Positions 36,409-47,668 are shown, counted from the first letter of the stretch. The stretch: 64,000 nt of DNA from Zeimonas sp046347945 (GCA_046347945.1 JAXMFB010000013.1:62001-126000), one strand, 5' to 3'. Program-made: numbers and translations. The notes: a model not told the origin generated them from the sequence alone.

Positions 36409-36972
36409 ATGAGCATCAAATCCGACCGCTGGATCCGCCGCATGGCAGCGCAAGGCATGATCGAGCCCTACGAGGCGGGACAGGTGCGCGAGGTCGACGG
36501 CAAGCGCATCGTCTCGTACGGCACGTCGAGCTATGGCTACGACCTGCGCTGCGCCGACGAGTTCAAGATCTTCACGAACATCAACTCGACGATCGTCGAC
36601 CCGAAGAATTTCGACGAGAAGTCGTTCGTCGACTTCAAGGGGCCGGTCTGCATCATCCCGCCGAACTCGTTCGCGCTGGCGCGCACGGTCGAGTACTTCC
36701 GGATCCCGCGCAGCGTGCTCACCGTGTGCCTGGGCAAGTCGACCTACGCGCGCTGCGGCATCATCGTCAACGTGACGCCGCTCGAGCCCGAGTGGGAAGG
36801 GCACGTGACGCTCGAGTTCTCGAACACGACGCCGCTGCCGGCGAAGATCTACGCCGGCGAGGGCTGCGCGCAGGTCATCTTCCTCGAGTCCGACGAGGTC
36901 TGCGAGACCTCGTACCGCGACCGCGGCGGCAAGTACCAGGGCCAGACCGGGGTCACGCTGCCGCGCACCTGA
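36409..36972 (+). CDS. dcd: dCTP deaminase
   Basis: Converts dCTP to dUTP for thymidylate synthesis. The 187-residue trimeric enzyme carries the family residues MSIKSDRWIRRMAAQGMIEP, SSYGYDLRCADEFKIF (about 38-53), PPNSFALARTVEYF, GKSTYARCGIIVNVTPLEPE (about 110-129, with the catalytic Glu region EPEWEGHVTLEFSN), and the C-terminal nucleotide-binding lid YQGQTGVTLPRT. It stands alone, divergent from the cox operon and 71 bases upstream of the leuA leader ORF. Confidence 0.95.
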   Translation: MSIKSDRWIRRMAAQGMIEPYEAGQVREVDGKRIVSYGTSSYGYDLRCADEFKIFTNINSTIVDPKNFDEKSFVDFKGPVCIIPPNSFALARTVEYFRIPRSVLTVCLGKSTYARCGIIVNVTPLEPEWEGHVTLEFSNTTPLPAKIYAGEGCAQVIFLESDEVCETSYRDRGGKYQGQTGVTLPRT

Positions 36973-37007
36973 CCGGCTGCGCCGAGCCGGGCGCGCGGAG
37001 GGCGCGG

Positions 37008-37036
37008 TTGCGTGCGCTGCACAAAGCGGCTATATT
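37008..37036 (+). promoter_or_regulatory. Candidate leuA promoter
   Basis: TTGCGT (37008-37013) and TATATT (37031-37036) are separated by exactly 17 bases, and the -10 runs into a T-rich stretch. The predicted transcript start, six or seven bases later, falls at or next to the ATG of the leader ORF at 37044, so that ORF would be nearly leaderless. Confidence 0.55.
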
Positions 37037-37043
37037 TTTTTCC

Positions 37044-37157
37044 ATGGCTACCCGCTTCGGCCTCGAATCCACGCTTTCCCTGACGACCCGCTCCCGGTCG
37101 TTCGGCGGCCTGCACCTGCTTGCGGTGCTGGGTCCGCTACTGCGCCCCGCGCGCTGA
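37044..37157 (+). CDS. Leu-rich leader peptide ORF upstream of leuA (candidate attenuator)
   Basis: A 37-codon ORF, MATRFGLESTLSLTTRSRSF then GGLHLLAVLGPLLRPAR, ending 77 bases before leuA. Ten of 37 residues are Leu, and seven lie in the 12-residue stretch LHLLAVLGPLLR. Clusters of the end-product amino acid are the hallmark of leader peptides in transcription attenuation, as at leu operons. A CCCGC-CACGA-GCGGG hairpin (37198-37212) sits just before the leuA ribosome site, but no clear terminator with a T-run was found, so the mechanism (attenuation, or translation control of leuA) is open. Confidence 0.5.
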   Translation: MATRFGLESTLSLTTRSRSFGGLHLLAVLGPLLRPAR

Positions 37158-37234
37158 CACCCCCTTCCCCCTACTACCGTCGCAGTCCCCTTTGCCTCCC
37201 GCCACGAGCGGGCCGGCACCCCAGGAGCATTCAG

Positions 37235-38782
37235 ATGGCCGACAAGCTGATCATTTTCGACACCACCTTGCGCGATGGCGAGCAAAGCCCCGGCGCGTCG
37301 ATGACCCGCGAGGAGAAGCTGCGCATCGCCAAGCAACTGGAGAAGCTGCGGGTCGACGTGATCGAGGCCGGATTTGCCGCGTCGTCCAACGGCGACTTCG
37401 AAGCGGTGCGCGCGATCGCCGACGCGATCAAGGATTCCACCGTCTGCTCGCTCGCGCGCGCCAACGACCGCGACATCTCGCGGGCGGCCGAGGCGCTGAA
37501 GGGCGCGAAGTCGATGCGCATCCACACGTTCATGGCGACCTCCGCGCTGCACATGGAGAAGAAGCTGCGGATGACGCCCGAGCAGGTCTACGAGCAGGTG
37601 AAGCTGGCGGTGCGCTTCGCACGCAAGTTCACCGACAACGTCGAGTTCTCGCCCGAGGACGCCAGCCGCTCGGACCCGGATTTCCTGTGCCGGGTGCTCG
37701 AGGCGGCGATCGCCGAAGGCGCGACGACGATCAACATCCCGGACACGGTCGGCTACGCCGTGCCGGAGCTGTTCGGCAACCAGCTTCGCAGCCTGCGCGA
37801 GCGGATCCCGAACTCGAGCAAGGCGATCTGGTCGGTCCATTGCCACAACGACCTCGGCATGGCGGTGGCCAATTCGCTGGCGGCCGTCAAGATCGGCGGC
37901 GCGCGCCAGGTCGAGTGCACGGTCAACGGGCTGGGCGAGCGGGCCGGCAACACGTCGCTCGAGGAGATCGTGATGGCGCTGAAGACCCGTCGCGACTACT
38001 TCGACCTCGAGGTCGGGGTCGACACGACGCAGATCGTGCCGGCGTCGAAGCTCGTCTCCAGCATCACCGGCTTTCCGGTGCAGCCGAACAAGGCCGTGGT
38101 CGGCGCCAACGCGTTCGCGCACGCCTCGGGCATCCACCAGGACGGCGTGCTCAAGCAGCGCGACACCTACGAGATCATGCGCGCCGAAGACGTGGGCTGG
38201 ACCGCCAACAAGATCGTGCTCGGCAAGCTGTCGGGCCGCAACGCGTTCAAGCAACGGCTGCAGGAACTCGGCATCGAGCTCGACTCCGAGCAGGAGGTCA
38301 ATGCCGCGTTCCAGCGCTTCAAGGACCTGGCCGACCGCAAGGCCGAGATCTTCGACGAGGACATCCACGCGCTGGTGTCCGACCAGGCGGTGCACCACGA
38401 GGCCGACGAGCACTACCAGTTCGTCTCGATGGCGCAGGCCTCGGAAACCGGCGAGCGCCCGCACGCGCGGGTGACGATGGCGGTGGACGGCCACGAGCAG
38501 ACGAGCGAGTCCGAAGGCAACGGGCCGGTCGATGCAACCTTCAAGGCGATCGAGGCGAAGGTGGGCAGCGGCGCCGAACTGATGCTGTTCTCGGTCAACG
38601 CGATCACCACCGGCACCGAGTCGCAGGGTGAGGTCACCGTGCGGCTGGCCAGGTCGGGCCGCATCGTCAACGGCGTCGGCGCCGATCCGGACATCGTCGT
38701 CGCGTCGGCGAAGGCCTACCTCAATGCGCTGAACAAGCTGCATTCGAAGTCCGATCGCGTCAATCCGCAGGCGGGTGTCTGA
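37235..38782 (+). CDS. leuA: 2-isopropylmalate synthase
   Basis: First committed step of leucine synthesis: condenses acetyl-CoA with 2-oxoisovalerate. The 515-residue enzyme has the TIM-barrel start MADKLIIFDTTLRDGEQSPG, metal ligands in WSVHCHNDLGMAVANS (about 202-217), NGLGERAGNTSLEEIVMAL and ASGIHQDGVLK. A C-terminal LeuA allosteric domain (about 390-510) binds leucine for feedback inhibition. AGGAG lies eight bases before the ATG. A Leu-rich leader ORF precedes it. It overlaps the next gene by one base (TGATG). Confidence 0.96.
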   Translation: MADKLIIFDTTLRDGEQSPGASMTREEKLRIAKQLEKLRVDVIEAGFAASSNGDFEAVRAIADAIKDSTVCSLARANDRDISRAAEALKGAKSMRIHTFMATSALHMEKKLRMTPEQVYEQVKLAVRFARKFTDNVEFSPEDASRSDPDFLCRVLEAAIAEGATTINIPDTVGYAVPELFGNQLRSLRERIPNSSKAIWSVHCHNDLGMAVANSLAAVKIGGARQVECTVNGLGERAGNTSLEEIVMALKTRRDYFDLEVGVDTTQIVPASKLVSSITGFPVQPNKAVVGANAFAHASGIHQDGVLKQRDTYEIMRAEDVGWTANKIVLGKLSGRNAFKQRLQELGIELDSEQEVNAAFQRFKDLADRKAEIFDEDIHALVSDQAVHHEADEHYQFVSMAQASETGERPHARVTMAVDGHEQTSESEGNGPVDATFKAIEAKVGSGAELMLFSVNAITTGTESQGEVTVRLARSGRIVNGVGADPDIVVASAKAYLNALNKLHSKSDRVNPQAGV

Positions 38783-40083
38783 TGGCCGAGCGTGGGCGTA
38801 GAAGCTTCGCCGGCGCGATCGGCGCCTCGGCCCTGCTCTCGACGCTGCCGGCGGCCCCGGCGCGCGCGCAGGCCTCGGGCGAGCCGATCCGGCTCGCGGT
38901 CATCGAGGGGTTCTCGGGGCCGTTCGCCAATGCCGGCGACTCGGTCTGGCGCAACCTGCTGTTCGCCGTCGATCGCGTGAATGCGCGCGGCGGCGTGCGC
39001 ATCGGCGGCAGGCAACGGCCGCTGCAGCTCGATCGGCTCGACAGCCAGGGCCAGGTCGAAGAGGCGATCGCGATGCTGCGCAAGGCGACCGACCAGCGCA
39101 CGCCGTTCGTCTTGCAGGGGAACAGCTCGGCCGTCGCTGCGGCGCTGCTCGACGCGGTGTCCACGCACAACGACCGCGAGCCGCGCAACCGGGTGCTGTA
39201 CCTGAACTATTCGGCGGTCGATCCGGTGCTCACCAACGAGCGCTGCAGCTTCTGGCACTTCCGGTTCGACGCGCACGCCGGCATGCGGATGGCCGCGCTC
39301 GTCGACGCGCTGGCGCAGAACCGGCGCGTCCGCCGCGTCTACCTGCTGAACCAGGACTACAGCTTCGGCAGGCAGGTGGCCAGCCTGGCGCGGCAGATGA
39401 TCGGCGCGAAGCGCCCCGACGTCGAGATCGTCGGCGACGAGCTCCACCCGCTCGGGCGGATCAAGGACTTCGTCCCTTATGCGGCCAAGATCAAGGCGTC
39501 GGGCGCCGACACGGTGGTCACCGGCAACTGGGGCAACGACCTGACTTTCCTGGTGCGCGCGGCGCGCGAGGTGGGCCTGGTGGCGGACTTCTACACCTTC
39601 TACGGGAACGGGCTGGGCGCGCCCGCGGCGATCGGCGAGGCCGGCGTGGGGCGGGTGCGGGCGGTTGCCGAGTGGCATCCCAACGCCGGCGCGCTGGACG
39701 CGGAGCGCATCTACCTCGACTTCCGCAGGCGCCTGCGCGACCCGCGCGAGGATTACTTCAACATGCGCCACGTGGTCATGATCGAGTTGCTGGCGGCCGC
39801 GATCGAGGCCGCCGGCACGACCGAGGCTGCCGCCGTGGCGCGCGCGCTCGAGGGACGCACCCACCGGGCGCCCCCGTACACCGCCACGATGCGCGCCGCC
39901 GACCACCAGTTGCTGACACCATTGTATGTCTCGGTCATGGAGCGGGCGGGGCCCGCAGCCGGCCCGGGGGCCCCGAAGTACGACCTGGAGGGCAGCGGGC
40001 TGGGCTTTCGTACCGAGCTGTTCGTCGACCTCCGGGAGGCGACCCGGCCCCAGTCCTGCAAGATGCGGCGGCCGGCGAGCTGA
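38782..40083 (+). CDS. Periplasmic binding protein of the Leu/Ile/Val (type I) ABC family
   Basis: A 433-residue exported protein. A twin-Arg-containing N-terminus GRRSFAGAIGASALLSTLPA with cleavage after ARAQA could be a Sec or Tat signal. The mature part is a LivJ-like Venus-flytrap domain: IRLAVIEGFSGPFANAGDSV, VQGNSSAVAAALLDAVST-like hinge region, RRVYLLNQDYSFGRQVASLA (about 190) and ASGADTVVTGNWGNDLTFLV. It is coupled to leuA through TGATG. No permease or ATPase lies next to it; the liv-type importer at 56-63 kb has its own binding protein. A leucine-related ligand would fit the position but is not shown by sequence. Confidence 0.85.
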   Translation: MAERGRRSFAGAIGASALLSTLPAAPARAQASGEPIRLAVIEGFSGPFANAGDSVWRNLLFAVDRVNARGGVRIGGRQRPLQLDRLDSQGQVEEAIAMLRKATDQRTPFVLQGNSSAVAAALLDAVSTHNDREPRNRVLYLNYSAVDPVLTNERCSFWHFRFDAHAGMRMAALVDALAQNRRVRRVYLLNQDYSFGRQVASLARQMIGAKRPDVEIVGDELHPLGRIKDFVPYAAKIKASGADTVVTGNWGNDLTFLVRAAREVGLVADFYTFYGNGLGAPAAIGEAGVGRVRAVAEWHPNAGALDAERIYLDFRRRLRDPREDYFNMRHVVMIELLAAAIEAAGTTEAAAVARALEGRTHRAPPYTATMRAADHQLLTPLYVSVMERAGPAAGPGAPKYDLEGSGLGFRTELFVDLREATRPQSCKMRRPAS

Positions 40084-40095
40084 GGCCGTTCCGGT

Positions 40096-40101
40096 TATAA
40101 T
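40096..40101 (+). promoter_or_regulatory. Probable rpsO promoter -10 element
   Basis: A perfect TATAAT, rare in this GC-rich sequence, lies 13 bases after the previous stop and 102 bases before the rpsO ATG. The -35 region (near 40073) is weak. The resulting leader of about 95 bases could hold S15 autoregulatory structure, but I did not recognise a specific fold. Confidence 0.55.
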
Positions 40102-40203
40102 CGAACGTTTTCGCGCCCGGCTTTCGTTGTGGGCGGGCGCGGACAGGCACGGCATCGCAACCCGGCGATGCCGCAAGTGGATGTCTCTTCACAGGGGAAA
40201 CTC

Positions 40204-40473
40204 ATGGCTGTCGCCAACATCGACAAGGCGAAGATCGTCGCCGACTACCAGCGCGGCGCGAAAGACACCGGATCGCCCGAGGTCCAGGTCGCGCTGCTCA
40301 CCGCTCGCATCGTCGAGCTGACCGATCACTTCAAGACCCACGCGAAGGACCACCATTCGCGCCGCGGCCTGCTGAAGATGGTCAGCCGCCGCCGCAAGCT
40401 GCTCGACTACCTGAAGGGTACGAACCCTTCGAGTTACAAGGCGCTGATCGAGCGACTCGGTCTGCGCGGTTGA
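40204..40473 (+). CDS. rpsO: 30S ribosomal protein S15
   Basis: An 89-residue primary rRNA-binding protein of the small subunit platform. It starts MAVANIDKAKIVADYQRGAK and contains the canonical DTGSPEVQVALLTARI, LTDHFKTHAKDHHSRRGLL and VSRRRKLLDYLK, with LIERLGLRG at the end. AGGGGAAA precedes the ATG. The rpsO-pnp order is the general proteobacterial arrangement, with a terminator hairpin between. Confidence 0.98.
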   Translation: MAVANIDKAKIVADYQRGAKDTGSPEVQVALLTARIVELTDHFKTHAKDHHSRRGLLKMVSRRRKLLDYLKGTNPSSYKALIERLGLRG

Positions 40474-40486
40474 CAGAACGGACCCG

Positions 40487-40521
40487 AAACCCGCAAGCGA
40501 ACCTTGCGGGTTTCTTGTTTT
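40487..40521 (+). terminator. Intrinsic terminator between rpsO and pnp
   Basis: AAACCCGCAAG (40487-40497), loop CGAAC, CTTGCGGGTTT (40503-40513), then CTTGTTTT. The stem is a perfect 11 bp with a T-rich tail 13 bases after rpsO. In other bacteria this terminator is leaky and lets some transcripts enter pnp. Confidence 0.88.
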
Positions 40522-40585
40522 GGACTGCTGACAGGCGAACCGCGCCGCCGGACTGATCGCGCGGGCAATGTTGAAAGGAATCGAA

Positions 40586-42709
<2,124 letters not shown>

Positions 42710-42745
42710 TCGACGTAGCGGCCGGAGCATCCGGCCGGCCCGCAG

Positions 42746-42775
42746 AAAGCCCGCCTCGGCGGGCTTTTCTTCTTG
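42746..42775 (+). terminator. Intrinsic terminator after pnp
   Basis: AAGCCCGCC (42747-42755) and GGCGGGCTT (42758-42766) form a strong stem followed by TTCTTCTTG. It ends the rpsO-pnp unit 37 bases after the pnp stop and faces the convergent Nudix-MBL gene. Confidence 0.85.
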
Positions 42776-42794
42776 TGCGCCCGCGCCCGCGCAG

Positions 42795-44446
42795 TCAGGC
42801 CGGCTCCCAGCGCGACGATCGATCGTCCAGCGTCGCGCGTCGCTCGTCGCGCAGCTTGAGCAGGTGCGCGGTGAGCGAGCGCCTGGCGACCGGGTGCAGC
42901 AGCGGGTCGACGTCGTCGTAGGCGAGCACCACCAGCTCGTCGAGCGTGCCGCCGCCCAGGCGATCGAGCGCGTCGACGACCTTGGCTTCGCGCGCCATGC
43001 GGTGCGCGATCAGCCGCGCGATCTCGGTCTTCGCGCGCGCGATCACGTGCCCGTGCGCGGGCAGGATGAACTCGAACGGCTCCGCGGCCAGCCTCTCCAG
43101 CGATGCGACGTAGGCGCGCATGTCGCCGTCCGGCGGGTCGACGACCGTCGTCGAACCGTTGAGGATGTGGTCGCCGGAAAACAGCAGCCCGTCCTCCTCG
43201 AGCAGCAGGCAGACGTGGTGCTCGGCGGCCGGGCGTGCAGCGCCCGGAGCGTCGAGTCGCCGACTTTCAGGCGCGCACCGTCCTCGAGCGTCTCGTCGGG
43301 GCGGAAGGTCCAGGCCGGATTGAAGTGCGGTCCGCTCGGCCGGCCGACGATGCGCGCGCCGGTGAGCCGCTGCAGGGGCGCCGCGCCGGGTGCGTGATCT
43401 GGGTGTGCGTGCGTGCAGACGATCGTCTTCAGGCCGTCGCCGACGAAAGCGGCGATCCGGTCGATGTGCTCGGCGTCGTCCGGGCCCGGATCGACGACCA
43501 GCCAGTCGCCCGGCGTGCCGACGATGTAGGTGTTGGTGCCGGGGCCCGTCATCCGGCCCGGGTTCGGCGCAGTCAGTCGGTGAACGTGCCGCAGCAGCGG
43601 CACGACGCGCTCGGACTGCCAGTCCAGCGAGTGATGGAGGCCTCCATCCGGGGTGACCAGCTCGAGCTCGCCGAACGGCAGTTCCTCCTCGCTGAAGCGC
43701 TCGATGCGCCCGCGAAGCCAGCCCCCGCGAGAGCAGGACACGCTCACGCGCGACTGGCCGCTCGCGTGCGCCAGCACCTCGTCCACGCTGCCGAAGCGCG
43801 TGAGCCGGCGAAGCGACCGAATCGTCGGGAGCATGATGTTGAAGCTGCCCTGGTCGTGGCGGGCCAGTCCCTCGGCCGGCGTCACCCAGGTCGGCTCGAA
43901 TTGCTCGCCTTCGTCGGCGACCGGCTGTTGATGCTCCGGCATGCGCGCGACGAAGAATCGCGTATCGAATCGCTTCGGAAGGTCGCGATCGGTGATCCAG
44001 TGGCTGAACCAGTGCAACTCGTCCAGCGCCAGGCGCAACTCGTGCGCGGCCACCTGCGCGAGCAGGTCCGCGTCGCGACTGCGGTCAAGGCTCCGCGCGA
44101 CCTGCGCGAGTGTGGTTCCATCGGCACGGCCGCGCGCGAGCAGGATGCCCAGTTCCTCGAACGCTTCGCGCACGGCTGCGGTCGCGAACGTCAGGATCTC
44201 GTCGTCCTGGTCCGGCCGGGCGGCTGCGAGCTCGCGAGCCAGCGGCGACATGTCGCGCGAGTCCACGGTGCCGCCGGGGAAGACGTAGGCGCCGGGGGCG
44301 AAGCTCGCGTTCGTCGAGCGCCGCGTCATCAGCACCTGCGGCCCGTCGACGGAGTCGCGCAGCAGCAGGATCGTTGCCGCGGGCCGCGGGGCGACGGGCT
44401 CCAGCCACGGGTGGAGGCGCTTGTCGGGGCGGATGGTTGGCGTCAT
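42795..44446 (-). pseudogene. Nudix hydrolase-metallo-beta-lactamase fusion protein, apparent frameshift
   Basis: One gene joins two hydrolase domains. The N-terminal Nudix part (44446 to about 43800) has ATILLLRDSVDGPQVLMTRR, YVFPGGTVDSRD and, after an insertion, VREAFEELGILL, as in NUDT19/RNU-type CoA or nucleotide hydrolases. The C-terminal metallo-beta-lactamase part has TGPGTNTYIVGTPGDWLVVD and the metal motif THAHPDHAPG (about residue 357). Near 43225-43237 the frame breaks. The coding strand there reads CACGCCCGGCCGCCGAG, where PGHxxxxH-type sequence is expected, so a metal-ligand His codon appears lost. The rest, SLERLAAEPFEFILPAHGHV, resumes in another frame and runs to 42795. LACTB2-like MBL proteins fused to Nudix are known in proteobacteria. 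Confidence 0.75.
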
Positions 44447-44468
44447 CGTCGGGGCTTTCCGGGAGGGC

Positions 44469-45275
44469 TCAGTTCGGCACGCCATGACGTCCTGCGCCGG
44501 CTGCGAAGCGCGCCGCGCCCGCGGTGGCCTCGCCGTCTTCGAGCGTGCGCATGCCTAGCGTGAACTCATGGGCGAGCGCCTCGTCGATCGTCAGGCCGAA
44601 TTGCTCGTAGGCCGAGCGCCGGTCGTTGCGCAGGCAGGTCTGCGGCAGGGCGGCCAGTTCGTGCGCGAGCGCGACCGCGGCGGAGCGAGACGTGCCGTCG
44701 GCTACTACGCGGTTGGCCAGGCCGATCCGCAGTGCCTCGTCGGCGGATACCGCGCGACCGGTCAGGATCAGGTCGAGCGCGTGCGACAGGCCGATCAGGC
44801 GCGGCAGGCGCACCGTGCCGCCGTCGATCAGCGGCACGCCAAAGCGCCGGCAGAAGACGCCCAGCGTGGCCGACTCCTCGATGATCCTCAGGTCGCACCA
44901 CAGGGCGAGCTCGAGGCCGCCGGCCACCGCATACCCGGAGATCGCCGCGATGACGGGCTTCGAGAGCAGCATGCGGCTGGGTCCCATCGGGCCGTCGCCG
45001 TCCGGCTCGACCCGATTGCGGCGCTCGCCGCCTGCCAGCGCCTTCAGGTCTGCTCCGGCACAGAAGTGGCCGTTGGCGCCATGGAACACGGCGACGCTGC
45101 GCGACGGGTCGGCGTCGAACTGCGCGAACGCCGCCGCCAGCGCTTCGGCAGTGGGGCGGTCGACGGCGTTGCGCGCCTCGGGGCGCGACAGCGTCACGAT
45201 GGTGACCGGACCGTCGTGCTCGACCGTGACCGGACGGCGGTCGTCGTTCCGGTGGAGGGCTCCGGACGTGGCCAT
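44469..45275 (-). CDS. Enoyl-CoA hydratase/isomerase family protein
   Basis: A 268-residue crotonase-fold protein. The oxyanion-hole segments are FCAGADLKALAGG (about residue 71) and GYAVAGGLELALWCDLRI (about 114), retaining the first catalytic Glu (GGLELA). The second catalytic position is in CRRFGVPLIDGGTVRLPRLI, where the usual ExxLGLxPG Glu is replaced, so the reaction may differ from plain hydration. Start ATG 45275 has GGAGG nearby upstream. It lies 14 bases after the FadJ-like gene on the same strand and is probably cotranscribed with it. Confidence 0.85.
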   Translation of the reverse strand: MATSGALHRNDDRRPVTVEHDGPVTIVTLSRPEARNAVDRPTAEALAAAFAQFDADPSRSVAVFHGANGHFCAGADLKALAGGERRNRVEPDGDGPMGPSRMLLSKPVIAAISGYAVAGGLELALWCDLRIIEESATLGVFCRRFGVPLIDGGTVRLPRLIGLSHALDLILTGRAVSADEALRIGLANRVVADGTSRSAAVALAHELAALPQTCLRNDRRSAYEQFGLTIDEALAHEFTLGMRTLEDGEATAGAARFAAGAGRHGVPN

Positions 45276-45289
45276 GGACAACCTCCTGA

Positions 45290-47547
45290 CTAGATGGGCG
45301 TGTCCCGCTCGGCGTGCTCGAGCAATGACGCCGGTGGCGCGAAGCGCTCGCCGTAACGCTGCGCGAGTTCCCGGGCGCGAGCCACGAAGGCGCGCACGCC
45401 CACGTGGTTGACGAACTGGACCGTGCCGCCGGTCCATGCAGGAAATCCCCAGCCGAAGATCGCGCCGATGTTCGCGTCGCGCGTCGACTCCAGCACGCCC
45501 TCCTCGATGCAGCGCACCGTCTCGATCGCCTGCGCGTAGAGCATCCGGTCCTTCACGTCCTCGAACGGGATCGCGCGCCCGCCGCGCTCGAACACCTTGA
45601 GGCCGGACCACAGCGACTTCTCGCCGTCGTGCGGGTAATCGTAGAAGCCGCCGCCGTAGGCCCGGCCCATGCGCTTGAACCCGTGAGCCATCTTCTCGAG
45701 CACATACACGGCCGACTCCGGCACCCTGCGGCTCTTGACCTTGTGCGCGTGCCGGTGTCCGTGCTCGTGCTCGTGCTCGTGCTCGTGCGCATGCGCATGC
45801 CCGTGGTCATGTTCATGTCCGTGCGCATGTCCATGGCCGTGCTCGTGCTCGTGTTGCTCACGCTCCAGGTCGGCCAGCTCCTGGTGAAGCACGTCGTCGG
45901 CCAGCTTCAGCGAGACTTCGTCCAGCACTGCAAGCGGCCCGACGGGCATCCCGATCTGCCATCCGGCGTTCTCCACCATCGCTGCGGGGACGCCTTCGCC
46001 CAGCAGCGCCATCCCCTCGTTGACGAAGGTGCCGAAGACCCGGCTCGTGTAGAAGCCACGCGAATCGTTGACGACGATGGGCGTCTTGCCGATCTGCAAC
46101 ACGAAGTCGTAGGCCTTCGCCAGCGTATCGGCCGATGTCTTCCTGCCCTTGATGATCTCCACCAGCTGCATGCGGTCCACCGGGGAGAAGGTGGCAGTCC
46201 GATGAACTGTTCGGCGCGCCCTGAGGCCTCGGCCAATCCGGTGATCGGCAGTGTCGAGGTGTTCGACGCGACGATCGTATCGCCGCCCACGACCGCTTCG
46301 GCTTCCTGCGTGACCCGCGCCTTCAGTTCGCGATTCTCGAACACCGCCTCGATCACCAGGTCGCAATTCGACAGGAGGGCGGCGTCGGCGGTCGGCGTGA
46401 TCGCCGCCAGGACCTTGTCGGCGTCGGCGGCCGACATGCGCCCCTTCTCGACGCGCTTGGCGAGCAACCGAGCCGAGTACGCCTTGCCCTGCTCGGCCCT
46501 GGCGAGATCGACGTCCTTCAGCACGCATGGAACGCCCCGGCTGGCGCACGCCCACGCGATGCCCGCGCCCATCATCCCTGCGCCCAGGATGCCGACGCGG
46601 GTGGCGCGCCAGCGCGGCGGATCGGCAGGCCGGCTCTTGCCGGCCTTCACCTCGTTGAGCTGGAAGAACAGGGTGCCGATCATGTTCCTGGCCACCTGCC
46701 CGGTGACGAGCCGCGTCATGTAGCGCGACTCGATACGCATCGCGGTGTCGAAGTCGACCTGCGCGCCTTCCACGGCAGCCGCGAGAATCGCCTCGGGTGC
46801 GGGATAGTTCCCGTGTGTCTGTTGCTGGAGGATGGCGGGCGCGATCGGCAGCATCCCCGCGACTGCCGGACTCGCGGGCGTGCCGCCCGGAATGCGGTGT
46901 TTCGGGTCGTCCCAGGGCTGCTGCGGGTGAGGGTGCGCATCGATCCAGGCCCGGGCGCGAGTGAGCAGGTCGTCGCGATCGCGCGCCAGCCCATCGATGA
47001 GGCCCATCTCGAGCGCCTTCGCAGGCGCGACGCGGCGTCCCTCGCTCAGGTAGGGGAGCGCGTGCTGCAGTCCGATCAGGCGCACGGTCTTCACGACGCC
47101 GCCGGCGCCCGGCAGCAGCCCCAGCGTCACCTCGGGGAAGCCGATCTCGATCGACGGGTCGTCGATGCACAGCCGTGCGTGGCAGGACAGCGCGAGTTCC
47201 AGTCCGCCGCCGAGCGCGCTGCCGTTGATGGCGGCGACGACAGGCCTTCCGAGCTTCTCGATCCGCCGCAGGCACGCCTTCATCGCTTCCAGTTCGTGGA
47301 AGAACGTCGCCGCATTCTCTGGTCGAACAGCGATCAGGGTGCGCAGGTCGCCGCCCGCGAAGAAGGTTCGCTTGGCCGAAGTGACGATGACGCCACGGAT
47401 CTGCTCCCGCTCGCCTTCCAGCCGAACGACGATCGCGCGAAGGTCGGCCTGGAAGGCGGCATTCATCGTATTGACCGGCTGGTCGGGGGCATCGAGAAGC
47501 AGTGTCACGACGCCATGGGCGTCCTTCTCGTAGCGGATGCTGGACAT
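45290..47547 (-). pseudogene. Bifunctional enoyl-CoA hydratase/3-hydroxyacyl-CoA dehydrogenase (FadJ-like) with His-rich insertion, apparent frameshift
   Basis: Fatty-acid beta-oxidation enzyme of about 750 residues. The N-terminal hydratase has KRTFFAGGDLRTLI, SALGGGLELALSCHARLC and FPEVTLGLLPGAGG with both catalytic Glu. The NAD domain starts at RVGILGAGMMGAGIAWACAS (about 320). At about 46188-46196 the frame changes exactly where the catalytic His motif GLHFFSPV is expected (coding strand CTGCCACCTTCTCCCC). The C-terminal dehydrogenase continues VDRMQLVEIIKGRKTSADTL and NDSRGFYTSRVFGTFVNEGM. Between about 45743 and 45853 lies a 37-residue insertion in which every second residue is His. The end, GWGFPAWTGGTVQFVNHVG, is intact. 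Confidence 0.82.
45743..45853 (-). repeat. In-frame His-x dipeptide repeat (19 His in 37 residues) inside the FadJ-like gene
   Basis: The coding strand alternates CAC/CAT with GAG, GGC, GCG or similar, giving HEHEHGHGHAHGHEHDHGHA and on to HRHAH. The DNA holds hexamer arrays (GTGCTC on the plus strand, 45761-45784 and 45838-45853) that could expand by slippage. Similar His arrays in metallochaperones and ZIP/CDF transporters bind Zn or Ni. Confidence 0.9.
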
Positions 47548-47668
47548 GCGAACTCCGGACGGGGCGGGAATGATCGGAAGCGTCCAATCATAAACCGTCG
47601 CGGGCGGCGTCCGTCGGCCGCCGGAGAGTGGCTGCCCGATGCGGGGCAGCCGATGCCTTCAGGAGGCC

